From contig DUPF01000231.1 of NCBI GenBank assembly GCA_012838445.1, positions 1 to 55,429 of the forward strand: a DNA stretch of 55,429 nt. The letters are read 5' to 3'. This DNA comes from Intrasporangiaceae bacterium. Lineage in GTDB: Bacteria > Actinomycetota > Actinomycetes > Actinomycetales > Dermatophilaceae. The notes beneath the pieces are model-generated. The model was not told where the DNA came from, did no database searches, and saw only the letters and a list, made by a program, of their open reading frames with translations. The translations under genes and the position numbers were made by a program. Shown here in pieces: positions 1 to 10,064 of the stretch (the first letter of the stretch is position 1; each line of letters starts with the position of its first letter).

Positions 1-56
1 CGTGCGGAGGCGTGGTGTTGCCTGGGCAGCACCGGACCTCCGCACGAGCCGGGGTG

Positions 57-1559
57 TCAGTCGATGAGGAAGCCGTTGGCGATGAGGTAGCGCAGCATCG
101 GGACCACCCGGGCGGTGACCTCGGCGGCGTCCTCCTCGAGAATGGCGGCCACCGCGACCAACGCCTGGCGCGGAGTGATCGACCCGTCGGCCACTCCGAC
201 ATAGCCGGCGGCGTAGGAGTCCAACGGCACCCGCAGCCGCAACCCGCCGCCCTGGACGACGCTGACCGCCCGCGGCTGCGAGGAGCCCGGCACGAGGTGG
301 TGCTCGACCGTCACATCGGCCGCAGCAGCCCAGGCCACGTCGAGCAGATCCTCGTCGGAGAGCGTGGCCAGGCGCTCCCGCGCCGCCAGACCCGCAGCGA
401 TGGTCGGTCCCATGACCGCCGCGACCGGCCCGCGCACATCCATGAGGTCGACGAACGGCTCCCGGTCGGTGCTCGGTTTGTGGAGGGTGATGATCCCGAA
501 CCCGACCCCCTCGACATCGCGAGAGGCGAAGTCGTCGAGCCAGGACGCATACATCGCCCGGAATTGGGCCGTGCCCGCATGGTGACCGCCGTCGCGGGCC
601 CATGTCTCGGCATACTGCGCCGGGTCCTGGACTTCCCGCTGCACCACCCACGCATCGAGGCCGGAGTCGGCAACCCAGGCCCCGACCCGGTCCCGCCAGT
701 CGGCGTCGCGGGCGATCTCCCAGTTCCCGAGCAGTTGGGCCACCCCGCCGGGGACGAGATGCGCACCCAGCCCCGCGACCAGATCGGCGACGACGGCGTC
801 CCCGGCCGCACCCCCGTCGCGGTACTCGAAGAGCGGCACCGAGCCGTCCCGCGGGGTGATGACGAACGGCGGGTTGCTGACGATGAGGTCGAAGGTCTCC
901 CCGGCGACCGGTTCGAGCATCGAGCCGCGCCGGATGTCCCACGTCACGCCGTTGAGGGCGGCGTTGAAGGCCGCGTATGCGAGGGCCCGCTCGGAGAGGT
1001 CGCTCACCACGACCTGGCTCGCGTCCCGGGACAGGTGCAGCGCCTGAACCCCCGACCCGGTGCCGACGTCGAGGGCCCGGTCCACCGGGCAACGTGGGGT
1101 CCACGAGGCGAGTGTCGTCGAGGCCCCGCCGATGCCGAGGACATGATCGGGCCGCAACGGTTCGCCCGTCGCCAGCTCATCCAGGTCCGAGGCGACCCAC
1201 CAGGTGTCGCGCTCCGTCGCATACGGCCGCAGATCGCAGGTGGCCACGACCGCGTCCCCCTCGTGGCGGACCAGACCGAGTGTCGTGATCCCGTCCACTC
1301 CGACATTCGGCAGGGCCGCCTGGACCTCCCGCACGTCGACGGGGGCGCCGAGGGTGAAGAGCCGGATCAGCGCGGCGCACGGGTCGGTGGAGGAGTCGGT
1401 GACCCGCTCGGCCGGCAGTGGGTGCTCGCGGGCCAGGGCGGCACCGGCCATCGGACCGAGGACCTCGGCGATGCCGGGGACGGTGAACCGGGCCGCGATC
1501 AGGTCGGTCCGCAGCAGGGCGAGCAGGTCGGCGTCGACCACGGGCAGGGAGGTGCGCAT
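57..1559 (-). CDS. HemK-like class I SAM-dependent methyltransferase (DUF7059 N-terminal type)
   Basis: ORF contains 'ALDVGTGSGVQALHLS' SAM motif and 'DLIVSNPPFVITP' NPPF motif; start placed at MRTSLPVVDADLL, ORF-track upstream extension judged non-coding. Confidence 0.85.
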   Translation of the reverse strand: MRTSLPVVDADLLALLRTDLIAARFTVPGIAEVLGPMAGAALAREHPLPAERVTDSSTDPCAALIRLFTLGAPVDVREVQAALPNVGVDGITTLGLVRHEGDAVVATCDLRPYATERDTWWVASDLDELATGEPLRPDHVLGIGGASTTLASWTPRCPVDRALDVGTGSGVQALHLSRDASQVVVSDLSERALAYAAFNAALNGVTWDIRRGSMLEPVAGETFDLIVSNPPFVITPRDGSVPLFEYRDGGAAGDAVVADLVAGLGAHLVPGGVAQLLGNWEIARDADWRDRVGAWVADSGLDAWVVQREVQDPAQYAETWARDGGHHAGTAQFRAMYASWLDDFASRDVEGVGFGIITLHKPSTDREPFVDLMDVRGPVAAVMGPTIAAGLAARERLATLSDEDLLDVAWAAAADVTVEHHLVPGSSQPRAVSVVQGGGLRLRVPLDSYAAGYVGVADGSITPRQALVAVAAILEEDAAEVTARVVPMLRYLIANGFLID

Positions 1560-1644
1560 AGTGGCATCGAGCCTACTGGTCCGCACCAACGGCGAGGCCG
1601 CCCGGACCTGGTCCGGGCGGCCTCGTCGTCGTGGTGGAGTCCGA

Positions 1645-4005
1645 TCACTCGATGAGACGGTCGAACTGCGCGGTGGCGATCTGGGCGTCGGGGTGCTCGT
1701 CCCCACCGATCGCCAGGTCCTTGCTCTTGGACCAGGTCACCGCGGCGGCGACGATGATGAACGCGACCACCGCGATCCCGTAGCGGATCGGGGCACTGGC
1801 GCTGGCGCCGATGCTCAACGTGACGATCGCCGGGGCGATGAGCACCGACACGAGGTTCATCACCTTGAGCAGCGGGTTGATCGCCGGGCCGGCGGTGTCC
1901 TTGAACGGGTCGCCGACGGTGTCGCCGATGACGGCTGCGGCGTGGGCCTCGGAGCCCTTGCCGCCGTGATGGCCGTCCTCGATGATCTTCTTCGCGTTGT
2001 CCCACGAGCCGCCGGAGTTGGCGAGGAACACCGCCATGAGCGCACCGGCACCGATGGCGCCGCCGAGGAACCCGGCGAGCGCGCCGATGCCGAGGCCGAA
2101 GCCGACGGCGATCGGGGACATCACCGCGAGCAGGCCGGGGGTGGTCAGCTCACGCAGCGAGTCCTTGGTGCAGATGTCGACGACGCGGCCGTACTCGGGC
2201 TTCTCGGTGAAGTCCATGATGCCGGGCTTCTCGCGGAACTGGCGGCGCACCTCGAAGACGATGGCACCGGCGGCACGGGTGACCGCGTTGATCGCCAGAC
2301 CGGAGAAGAGGAACACCACGCAGGCGCCGAGGATGAGTCCGACGAGGACGTTCGGGGCGGTGATCAGACCCGACGCGTCGGCGAAGAAGGACTGGGACTG
2401 CTCTGCGGTCATGTCACCGGGCTCGATGTCACGGAACGTGGACTGCCAGGCGTCGGTGTAGGAGCCGAACAACGCGGTCGCGGCCAGGACGGCGGTCGCG
2501 ATCGCGATGCCCTTGGTGATCGCCTTGGTCGTGTTGCCGACGGCGTCGAGGTCGGTGAGGATCTGGGCGCCGTCCTCGTCGACGTCGCCGGACATCTCGG
2601 CGATGCCCTGGGCGTTGTCGGAGACCGGGCCGAAGGTGTCCATGGCGACGATGACACCGACCGTGGTGAGCACGCCACAGCCGGCGAGCGCGACGAGGAA
2701 CAGCGACAACGCCGCCGAGCCGCCGCCGAGGACGAAGGCGATGTAGACGGCGCCACCGATGATGGCGGCGGTGTAGACGGCCGACTCCAGACCGACACCG
2801 ATACCGGAGAGGACGATCGTCGCCGGACCGGTCAAGGTGGTGCGGGCGACGTCCTTGGTGGGTCGCTTGTCGGTGCCGGTGAAGTAGCCGGTGAGCCAGA
2901 GGATGATGCCGGCCAGGACGATGCCGATGATGACGGCGGCGAAGGCGACCAGTCGCGGGTCACCGTCGAGTTCGGCCACTCCGGAGTTCTCGGCGGCACC
3001 GAGTTCAGCGAAGCTGCTCGGCAGGTAAACGTAGGCGGCGATGCCGCTGAGCACGGCGGAGATGACGGCAGAGATGTAGAAGCCGCGGTTGATCGCCGAC
3101 AGGGCGCTCTCACCCTTGCGGACCTTGGTGATGTAGACGCCGATGAGGGCGGTCACGGCACCGACGCCGGGGACGATGAGCGGGAAGATCAGGCCGTAGG
3201 TGCCGAAGGCGACCGACCCGAGGATGAGTGCCGCGACGAGCATGACCGCGTAGGACTCGAAGAGGTCGGCGGCCATTCCGGCGCAGTCGCCGACGTTGTC
3301 GCCGACGTTGTCGGCGATGGTGGCGGCGTTGCGGGGGTCGTCCTCGGGGATGCCCGCCTCGACCTTGCCGACCAGGTCGGCACCGACGTCGGCGGCCTTG
3401 GTGAAGATACCGCCGCCGACCCGCATGAACATCGCGAGCAGCGCGGCACCGAAGCCGAAGCCCTCGAGGACCTTGGGCGCATCCCCTTCGTAGATCATGA
3501 CGACGACCGCGGCTCCAAGGAGGCCGAGCCCGACGGTCGTCATGCCGACGGCGCCACCGGTGCGGAAGGCGATCCGCATACCGAGCTGCTCATCGCCCTC
3601 ACGGGCGGCGGCGGCGACCCGGACATTGGCCTTGACGGCCAGCTTCATGCCGAGGTAGCCGATGATCCCGGAGAAGACGGCACCGACGACGAAGAAGATC
3701 GAGCGCCCCCACAGCACGCCCGAGGTGTCGGCCGGCAGCACGAGGAGGAGGAAGAAGACAAGGACGACGAAGGCCCCGAGTGTCTTGAACTGCCGCGCGA
3801 GATACGCCTCCGCGCCCTCCTCGACCGCACCGGCGATCTGCCGCATGTTGTCGGTGCCGGTCGCCTTGGCCAGCACCTGCTGGCGGAAGACCAGGCCCAT
3901 GACGAGGGCGATCGCGGCGATGACTGCGACAACGATGACGAGGGTGTAGTTCAGACCGCTGAGTTGCAGGTCTGAGGCTGCGGCCGGCAATGCCGAGCTG
4001 ACCAT
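1645..4005 (-). CDS. hppA: Membrane-bound K+-insensitive/sensitive proton-translocating inorganic pyrophosphatase
   Basis: 786 aa polytopic protein with 'GGGIFTKAADVGADLVGKVEAGIPEDDPRNAATIADNVGDNVGDCAGMAADLFESY', the H+-PPase signature. Confidence 0.97.
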   Translation of the reverse strand: MVSSALPAAASDLQLSGLNYTLVIVVAVIAAIALVMGLVFRQQVLAKATGTDNMRQIAGAVEEGAEAYLARQFKTLGAFVVLVFFLLLVLPADTSGVLWGRSIFFVVGAVFSGIIGYLGMKLAVKANVRVAAAAREGDEQLGMRIAFRTGGAVGMTTVGLGLLGAAVVVMIYEGDAPKVLEGFGFGAALLAMFMRVGGGIFTKAADVGADLVGKVEAGIPEDDPRNAATIADNVGDNVGDCAGMAADLFESYAVMLVAALILGSVAFGTYGLIFPLIVPGVGAVTALIGVYITKVRKGESALSAINRGFYISAVISAVLSGIAAYVYLPSSFAELGAAENSGVAELDGDPRLVAFAAVIIGIVLAGIILWLTGYFTGTDKRPTKDVARTTLTGPATIVLSGIGVGLESAVYTAAIIGGAVYIAFVLGGGSAALSLFLVALAGCGVLTTVGVIVAMDTFGPVSDNAQGIAEMSGDVDEDGAQILTDLDAVGNTTKAITKGIAIATAVLAATALFGSYTDAWQSTFRDIEPGDMTAEQSQSFFADASGLITAPNVLVGLILGACVVFLFSGLAINAVTRAAGAIVFEVRRQFREKPGIMDFTEKPEYGRVVDICTKDSLRELTTPGLLAVMSPIAVGFGLGIGALAGFLGGAIGAGALMAVFLANSGGSWDNAKKIIEDGHHGGKGSEAHAAAVIGDTVGDPFKDTAGPAINPLLKVMNLVSVLIAPAIVTLSIGASASAPIRYGIAVVAFIIVAAAVTWSKSKDLAIGGDEHPDAQIATAQFDRLIE

Positions 4006-4163
4006 TCCATCCTCCTTGATGGGTGCGTGAAAAGGGGGTTTCAGCCGCAGGTTAAGCGGCAGACTCCGCCGCTGAGACTACCTGTGTTCTGGTTCACAGA
4101 TGCGGGCGACCCCTGGGTCAGTCGGTGAGGACTCCGTCACATCGGGTGACGCGGCCGGCCCGG

Positions 4164-4523
4164 TCAGGCAGCGGACAGGGCGGCGACGGCCTCGTCGGCG
4201 CTGGGGTGGACGGCGAACACCTCGTCCAGGCCGGTGATCGAGAGGACCCGGATGATCCGCGGGGAGGTGCAGACCAGGCGCAGGTCCCCACCGAGGTCCC
4301 GCACCGCCTTGAGCCGCCCGACCATGACCCCCAGCCCGGTGGAGTCGAGGAACTCGACCTCGTTGAGGTCGAGGACGACGCGGTGATGCCCCGCAGCGAT
4401 CACCCGGTCGAGGGCGTCGCGCACGGTCACCGCACTCGCGACATCGATATCCCCGCCGAAGGCGAGGACGAAGACGCCGTCATGCTGGGACGTCGTGACA
4501 GTGACCTGCACGCGAAGAACCAC
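4164..4523 (-). CDS. STAS-domain anti-sigma factor antagonist
   Basis: 'VVLDLNEVEFLDSTGLGVMVGRLKAVRDLGGDLRLV' STAS/SpoIIAA motif; start ambiguous (GTG 4523 overlaps the AAGGAG; in-frame GTG 4511 possible). Confidence 0.9.
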   Translation of the reverse strand: MVLRVQVTVTTSQHDGVFVLAFGGDIDVASAVTVRDALDRVIAAGHHRVVLDLNEVEFLDSTGLGVMVGRLKAVRDLGGDLRLVCTSPRIIRVLSITGLDEVFAVHPSADEAVAALSAA

Positions 4524-4642
4524 TCCTTGGGAGAATGCGAACTATTGCGCATGAACTATTGCGCATACGGTAGCGAGGAAGCCCGGCTGACCCAAAGGCA
4601 CCTCCCGCCGCAGCCGCGAACCCGCGACTCCCAGGAGTTCCC

Positions 4643-5398
4643 ATGACGACAACCCTCATCACCGGCGCCAGTTCCGGGCTCGGTGCCGAGATGGCCCGCC
4701 AACTCGCTGCGCGCGGTGAGGATCTGGCCCTGTGCGCCCGCCGGACCGAACGGCTCGAGGAGCTGCGCGCCGAGATCCTCGCCGCCCACCCGGAGCGACG
4801 GGTCAGTGTCGCGGCCCTCGATGTCACCGACGACGACGCGGTCTTCGCCGTGTTCGCCGCGTTCCGGGACGAGTTCGGGACGATCGACCGGGTCGTCGTC
4901 AACGCGGGGATCGGCAAGGGCGCCCCGATCGGGAAGGGTGGCTACGACGCCAACCGGGCGACGGCGATGACGAACTTCGTCGCCGCCCTGGCCCAGAGCG
5001 AGGCGGCGATGGAGATCTTCCGGGAGCAGCGCTACGGCCACCTCGTCATGATCTCGTCGCTGTCGGCGCTGCGCGGGATGCCCGGGGCGATGACCACCTA
5101 CGCGGCGACCAAGGCCGGCGTGGCCGCTCTCGCGGAGGGGATCCAGCACGAGCTCGTCGGCAAACCGGACCTGGACATCGACGTGTCGGTCATCTACCCC
5201 GGATACATCCGCTCGGAGATGAACGACATGGTCGAGAACACTCCGCCGTTCATGGTCGACACCGACGCCGGCGTGGCCGCGATCATCGCAGCGATCGAGA
5301 AGCGCAGCGCCCACGCCCGGGTGCCCGCGTGGCCGTGGAAGCCGATGGGCACCGCCTTGCGTCACCTGCCGTTGTCGGTCGTGCGGCGCCTGGTCTGA
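4643..5398 (+). CDS. SDR family oxidoreductase
   Basis: 'TLITGASSGLGAEMARQLA' Rossmann motif and 'YAATKAG' catalytic YxxxK. Confidence 0.93.
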   Translation: MTTTLITGASSGLGAEMARQLAARGEDLALCARRTERLEELRAEILAAHPERRVSVAALDVTDDDAVFAVFAAFRDEFGTIDRVVVNAGIGKGAPIGKGGYDANRATAMTNFVAALAQSEAAMEIFREQRYGHLVMISSLSALRGMPGAMTTYAATKAGVAALAEGIQHELVGKPDLDIDVSVIYPGYIRSEMNDMVENTPPFMVDTDAGVAAIIAAIEKRSAHARVPAWPWKPMGTALRHLPLSVVRRLV

Positions 5399-5414
5399 TC
5401 GGCCGGTCCGACCG

Positions 5415-7709
5415 GTGCCCTCGACCGACGATCCGCGCAGCTGGCTGGACCTGCTCACCCACCGGCACGGGGCGGAGCGGCTCACCCACGTCGAGAACCT
5501 CCCGCCACGGGAGGGACGGAGCGCACCCTGGCCGGAGTGGACCGATCCGCAGGTGTATGCGGCCCTCGCCGGCTCCGGGATCTCGACCCTGTGGGAACAC
5601 CAGCGGGAGGGGATGGACCTGGCGTGGTCCGGCACGGACACCGTCGTCTCGACGGGGACCGCCTCGGGCAAGAGCCTCGTCTATCTCGTGCCCACCCTGT
5701 CGGCGGTGATCGCCGGGCTGGACGCGGTCACCGGCCGGGGGGCGAGCGCGCTCTACCTGTCCCCGACGAAGGCGCTCGCCGCGGACCAGGCGGCCCGGTT
5801 GGCGGCGCTCGCGGTCCCGGGCGTGCGGGCCGCGACCTACGACGGCGACACCCCGCCGCAGGAGCGCCGCTGGGCCCGCGACCACGCGCACATCATCCTG
5901 TCCAACCCGGACCTGGTCCACCATTCCCTCCTGCCCGGGCATCGGCACTGGTCCCGCTTCCTGCGGTCATTGCGCTACGTCGTCATCGACGAATGCCATG
6001 TCTACCGAGGGGTTTTCGGCTCGCACGTGGCGTCGGTGCTGCGCCGGCTGCGACGGGTGTGTGCGCGGTACGGCACCGACCCGACGTTCGTCCTGGCCTC
6101 GGCGACGGTCGCCGACCCGGCCGGCCACGGTGCGGCCCTGATCGGTCGCCCGGTCGCGGCGGTCACCGTCGACACCTCGCCGCGGGCCGGGCTGACGGCA
6201 GCGTTGTGGGAGCCGCGCCCGGACCCGGAGACGGGGGCCCGATCGTCGGCGACGACGGAGGCCGCCGCCCTCGTTGCCGACCTCGTCGGGGCAGGGGTGC
6301 AGACGGTCGCCTTCGCCCGCTCCCGCGCCGGGGTCGAGGCGCTGGCCACGTCGGCGCGTCGGCGTCTGCAGGCCCGCAGCGAGACCGACCTGGCGGCAGC
6401 GGTGGCAGCTTACCGCGGCGGCTACCTGCCCGCCGAGCGGCGCGAGTTGGAGCGGGACGTGCGGGCGGGCACGATCCGCGGCCTGGCCGCGACGAACGCA
6501 CTCGAACTCGGCGTCGACATCGGTGGCCTGGACGCGGTCGTCGTGGCCGGTTGGCCGGGTCGGCGGGCCTCGCTGTGGCAGCAGTGGGGACGCGCCGGGC
6601 GGGCCGGCGGACCCGCTCTGGGAGTCCTGGTGGCAGCAGATGACCCGCTCGACGCATACCTCATCCGACATCCGGAGGCGCTCTTCGGCGAGCCGGTCGA
6701 ACACACGGTCATGGATCCCGGGAACCCGCGGGTGCTCGCGCCCCATCTGGCCGCTGCAGCGGCCGAACTGCCGCTGACGGAGGACGATCTGGATCTGTTC
6801 GGTCCGCACGCCCGCGACGTCGTCGAGCGGCTCACCGGGGCCGGGATCCTGCGGCGGCGCCCGACCGGATGGTTCTGGGCCCGGGAGGACCGCGCGACCG
6901 ATCACGTGTCGCTGCGTGGCGTCGCGGCGGTGGTGGCGATCGTCGAACGGGACACCGGCCGGGTCGTCGGGACGATCGACGAGGCGAGTGCGCACCAGCA
7001 GGTGCACACCGGGGCCGTCCACGTCCACCAGGGCCAGGCCTATGTCGTCGTCGACCTCGATCTGGACGCGGGTGCGGCCACCGTGGTCCGGGGCGATCCG
7101 GGCTGGACGACGACGGCCGAGACCCGCAGCGAGTTCCGGATCGAGCGGATCGAGCGGACCACCGAGTATGCGGGGGCCCGGGTCTGCTTCGGCGCCGTCC
7201 GGGTCAGTGGTCAGGTGACGTCGTTCACGAGGCGGTTGCCGAGCGGGGAGGTCATCGACCGGCATGCGCTCGACCTGCCGGAGCGGACCCTGCACACCAT
7301 GGCGGTGTGGTGGACCCAGGAACCGGACCGTCTCGAGGCGGCCGGGGTGTCCGATGTGGCGATCCCCGGTGCGGCGCATGCCGCCGAACATGCTGCGATC
7401 GGGATGCTGCCGCTCATGGCGACGTGCGACCGATGGGACATCGGCGGGGTCTCCACGGATCTGCATCCGGACACGGGGTTGCCGACGATCATGGTCTACG
7501 ACGGCTATCCCGGCGGGGCCGGGTTCAGTGAACGGGCCTTCGCGCAGTGGCGGGCCTGGATGTCCGCGACCATCGACCGGTTGGCCGAATGCCCGTGCGA
7601 GCGCGGCTGCCCGTCGTGTGTCCAGTCGCCGAAGTGCGGCAACGGCAACGAACCGCTCGACAAGGCAGGCGCGCTGCTGCTGCTGCGCAGCGCCACCGGG
7701 CAGGGTTGA
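5415..7709 (+). CDS. DEAD/DEAH-box helicase with C-terminal DUF1998 (MrfA-like)
   Basis: 'STGTASGKSLVYLVP' Walker A, 'VIDECHVYRG' DExH, 'WGRAGRAG' motif VI; C-terminal four-cysteine 'CPCERGCPSCVQSPKCG'. Confidence 0.94.
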   Translation: MPSTDDPRSWLDLLTHRHGAERLTHVENLPPREGRSAPWPEWTDPQVYAALAGSGISTLWEHQREGMDLAWSGTDTVVSTGTASGKSLVYLVPTLSAVIAGLDAVTGRGASALYLSPTKALAADQAARLAALAVPGVRAATYDGDTPPQERRWARDHAHIILSNPDLVHHSLLPGHRHWSRFLRSLRYVVIDECHVYRGVFGSHVASVLRRLRRVCARYGTDPTFVLASATVADPAGHGAALIGRPVAAVTVDTSPRAGLTAALWEPRPDPETGARSSATTEAAALVADLVGAGVQTVAFARSRAGVEALATSARRRLQARSETDLAAAVAAYRGGYLPAERRELERDVRAGTIRGLAATNALELGVDIGGLDAVVVAGWPGRRASLWQQWGRAGRAGGPALGVLVAADDPLDAYLIRHPEALFGEPVEHTVMDPGNPRVLAPHLAAAAAELPLTEDDLDLFGPHARDVVERLTGAGILRRRPTGWFWAREDRATDHVSLRGVAAVVAIVERDTGRVVGTIDEASAHQQVHTGAVHVHQGQAYVVVDLDLDAGAATVVRGDPGWTTTAETRSEFRIERIERTTEYAGARVCFGAVRVSGQVTSFTRRLPSGEVIDRHALDLPERTLHTMAVWWTQEPDRLEAAGVSDVAIPGAAHAAEHAAIGMLPLMATCDRWDIGGVSTDLHPDTGLPTIMVYDGYPGGAGFSERAFAQWRAWMSATIDRLAECPCERGCPSCVQSPKCGNGNEPLDKAGALLLLRSATGQG

Positions 7710-7834
7710 TGTCGCCGCCAATGTCGTCCCGTTGATGTTGCAGGGGTGACGTCGAGACGCCGACGCGTCGTGCCCGGCGCGAGCGACGCACGGCGACTAC
7801 CCTGGCAACGACGCCCCTGCGCGAAAGGCACACC

Positions 7835-8317
7835 ATGATCATCCTGGGTCTCATCCTCATCGTCCTGGCCCTCGTGGCGGCCCTGTTCCTCTTCCTCGGC
7901 ACCTCGGCCCTGCCAACGATGGAACTCGAGGTCCTCGGCACGACGTACCACATGTCACCGTTGGCGCTCGTCATCTCCGGTGCGGTCGCGATGACGCTGC
8001 TGTGGTGGGGATGGGCGCTGGTGCGGATGGGCACCCGGCGGCGGGTCCGCAAGAGCCGGGAGGCCAAGGAGGCGGCCCGTCAGGCCGAACTGGACCGGGC
8101 CGCCCGGGAGAAGGAGAACCAGGCCAAGTGGGAAAGGGAGCTGCGTGACCGGGAGCGCCAGGTCCGCGAGACCGAGGCCCGCCTCGCCGAGCAGAAGATC
8201 TCGACGCAGGAGGCCCGTCGTCGCGCCGAGGTCGCCGAGCACCAGGTCGCCGACGAGCCTGCGGCCCCGGCTCGGGCCGACCGACCGGTTGCCGATGGCG
8301 ACGGGCGGCGACCCTGA
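7835..8317 (+). CDS. Membrane protein with N-terminal TM helices and C-terminal charged coiled coil
   Basis: 160 aa, two hydrophobic segments then R/E-rich helix; RBS-like 'gaaaggcacacc' upstream. Confidence 0.7.
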   Translation: MIILGLILIVLALVAALFLFLGTSALPTMELEVLGTTYHMSPLALVISGAVAMTLLWWGWALVRMGTRRRVRKSREAKEAARQAELDRAAREKENQAKWERELRDRERQVRETEARLAEQKISTQEARRRAEVAEHQVADEPAAPARADRPVADGDGRRP

Positions 8318-8409
8318 TCACGCGCCTGCCGACGCTGCGGGGGTTGCGTCTGCGGGGCTGAGGTTGCCCGCGTCCGCCGGGGCACAGTCGGGGGCTGAAC
8401 CGTTGCGGC

Positions 8410-8895
8410 TCAGGACCGGATGGTCTTGACGAACTCGTCGTCGCCGACCCGGACCGTGACCGGAAGGTCCGCCGTGCCGAGCGGGACGGTGAACTGGTGC
8501 GGTTGGAGGACCTGGGCGCACATTCCGTCCGTGGCGACGGTGGTCAGCACGACCTTGATCTCGTCGGTCCCGTTGTCGGCCGACTCGGTAGAGACGGTGT
8601 AGGCGACGCGGTGACATGGTGTCGGCGCGTGCCCGCTGACCTCGAGGAAGAGTTGGACCGGATCCGACTCGGCTACGTGGACCGAGGCCGTGTCGAGGAA
8701 GAACGTATCGTCCCCCCGCGTGTCGGCGAGCAGTCCATCCTCGGAGCCGTGGGTGGTGGGGTCGTCGGTCGGGCCGGTCGCTGGCTCGTCCGGTGACGCT
8801 GGTCCGGACCCACAGGCGCAGAGCAGGAGCACACCGAGGACGGTCATGGTCCCCGCGGGCCGGCCTCGCCGGCTGAGCGTGGGGAGTCGTCGCAT
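8410..8895 (-). CDS. Putative secreted lipoprotein
   Basis: 'MRRLPTLSRRGRPAGTMTVLGVLLLCACGSG' signal peptide with lipobox LCAC; start at ATG 8895. Confidence 0.65.
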   Translation of the reverse strand: MRRLPTLSRRGRPAGTMTVLGVLLLCACGSGPASPDEPATGPTDDPTTHGSEDGLLADTRGDDTFFLDTASVHVAESDPVQLFLEVSGHAPTPCHRVAYTVSTESADNGTDEIKVVLTTVATDGMCAQVLQPHQFTVPLGTADLPVTVRVGDDEFVKTIRS

Positions 8896-8945
8896 GTTGG
8901 TTAGACGACCCGGCCGAATGATCGGTTCCGGACCTTCTCGTGTCT

Positions 8946-9350
8946 TCACGGAGCCGGCCCGGCCCGGGCCGCTGCCTCGGCGCCCAGCCCGCTCGGTAGC
9001 CATCCGACCCCGGTCATGAACGGCACCACGACCCGCACGGTCACGTTGACCTGATCGTCGATGGCGCACCCGTGCAGGGTGGCACCGTTGCGGGTCGCCA
9101 CCTCGGCGGCCACCGCGCAGGGCTGGCCGCGGTCGCGTCCGGTGAGTCCGTCGACGAGTGTCCGGGCGGCCGCAACCGCACTCAGGTCTGCGGCGGCACG
9201 GGCCTGGGCCGCCGCCTGTGCCGCAGCACCCGCGGCCACCGCTGCGATCCCGATGAGGAGCACCAGCACACACGCGCCGACCACCAGCGCCGTGGCCGAG
9301 CCACGCTCGCGTCCAGGTCGGGTCCATCGAGATCGCGTCCGTCGAGTCAT
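8946..9350 (-). CDS. TadE-like secretion/pilus protein (Rv3654c-like)
   Basis: 'GSATALVVGACVLVLLIGIAAVAAGAAAQAAAQARAAADLSAVAAA' N-terminal helix typical of helicase/secretion-neighbourhood TadE-like proteins; in tad locus. Confidence 0.8.
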   Translation of the reverse strand: MTRRTRSRWTRPGRERGSATALVVGACVLVLLIGIAAVAAGAAAQAAAQARAAADLSAVAAARTLVDGLTGRDRGQPCAVAAEVATRNGATLHGCAIDDQVNVTVRVVVPFMTGVGWLPSGLGAEAAARAGPAP

Positions 9351-9712
9351 GGCTCCTCCGTGACCGCCACAGCCCGCACCGTCATCCGGTCCGGCAACAG
9401 TGTGCCGATCAGGCCCACCCGGACCGGGACGTTCACCGTCGCGGTGACCGCGTCGGCCGAACGGAACACGGACACCGCGGAGCCGGGCGGCAGGCCGGTC
9501 TGCAACCGACCCCACACCTGGTCCGTCGGGCCTCCCCTCGCCCCCTCTCTCGCCACGGCCGCAGCAACCGAGGTGGCCGCCGCTCGGTCCAGGCCGACCC
9601 GGGCGGCACCGAGCACCGCGGCCAGGACGAGCAGGAGCGTGACCAACGAGACGGCCAACTCGGCCGTGACCATGCCCGTCTCACGGCCCGCCGCCTGCTC
9701 GTCCCGTCCCAT
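9347..9712 (-). CDS. TadE family minor pseudopilin
   Basis: 'GMVTAELAVSLVTLLLVLAAVLGAARVGLDRAAATSVAAAVAREGARGG'; overlaps neighbouring genes by ATGA-type junctions. Confidence 0.82.
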   Translation of the reverse strand: MGRDEQAAGRETGMVTAELAVSLVTLLLVLAAVLGAARVGLDRAAATSVAAAVAREGARGGPTDQVWGRLQTGLPPGSAVSVFRSADAVTATVNVPVRVGLIGTLLPDRMTVRAVAVTEEP

Positions 9713-9930
9713 CACGACCCCGACGACAACGCGGTCGTGATGATGGTGGTGAGCGCGGACTTGACCGCGTTGGACTTCACGACCGCGAGCAGCACGACCG
9801 CGAACGCCACGGCCGCCAAGGTTCCGACCGCATACTCTGCGGTGGTCATACCCGCCTCGCGGACCTGACGGATCCGGACCCACAGGCCCCGATGCCGCGT
9901 CACTGATCTGGTCAATCTGGTTGACATCAT
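9712..9930 (-). CDS. DUF4244 Flp-pilin-like protein
   Basis: 'GMTTAEYAVGTLAAVAFAVVLLAVVKSNAVKSALTTIITTALSSG' type IVb pilin-like helix preceded by G^MTTAEY cleavage-like site. Confidence 0.88.
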   Translation of the reverse strand: MMSTRLTRSVTRHRGLWVRIRQVREAGMTTAEYAVGTLAAVAFAVVLLAVVKSNAVKSALTTIITTALSSGS

Positions 9931-10026
9931 TCACCTTTCGTTGAGCGAGCAGATCCGCCCGCTGCGGATCGTCGCTCTCTCAGCCTGGATCCGGCCAAGC
10001 CTGAGGGACACCCCCGGATTCGCCGC

Positions 10027-10064
10027 TGTGGACGACACCCCCGACCGTCGACTCGGCTGTGGAT
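10027..10064. repeat. Copy B of the tad-locus upstream element
   Basis: 'tgtggacgacacccccgaccgtcgactcggctgtggat', between tadC stop (10065) and DUF4244 pilin start (9930). Confidence 0.6.

Noticed and set aside
1204-3975. 923-aa plus-strand ORF antisense to hppA
   Set aside because: Low-complexity D/E/G/R-rich translation, typical high-GC antisense ORF; hppA on the other strand has a full family match
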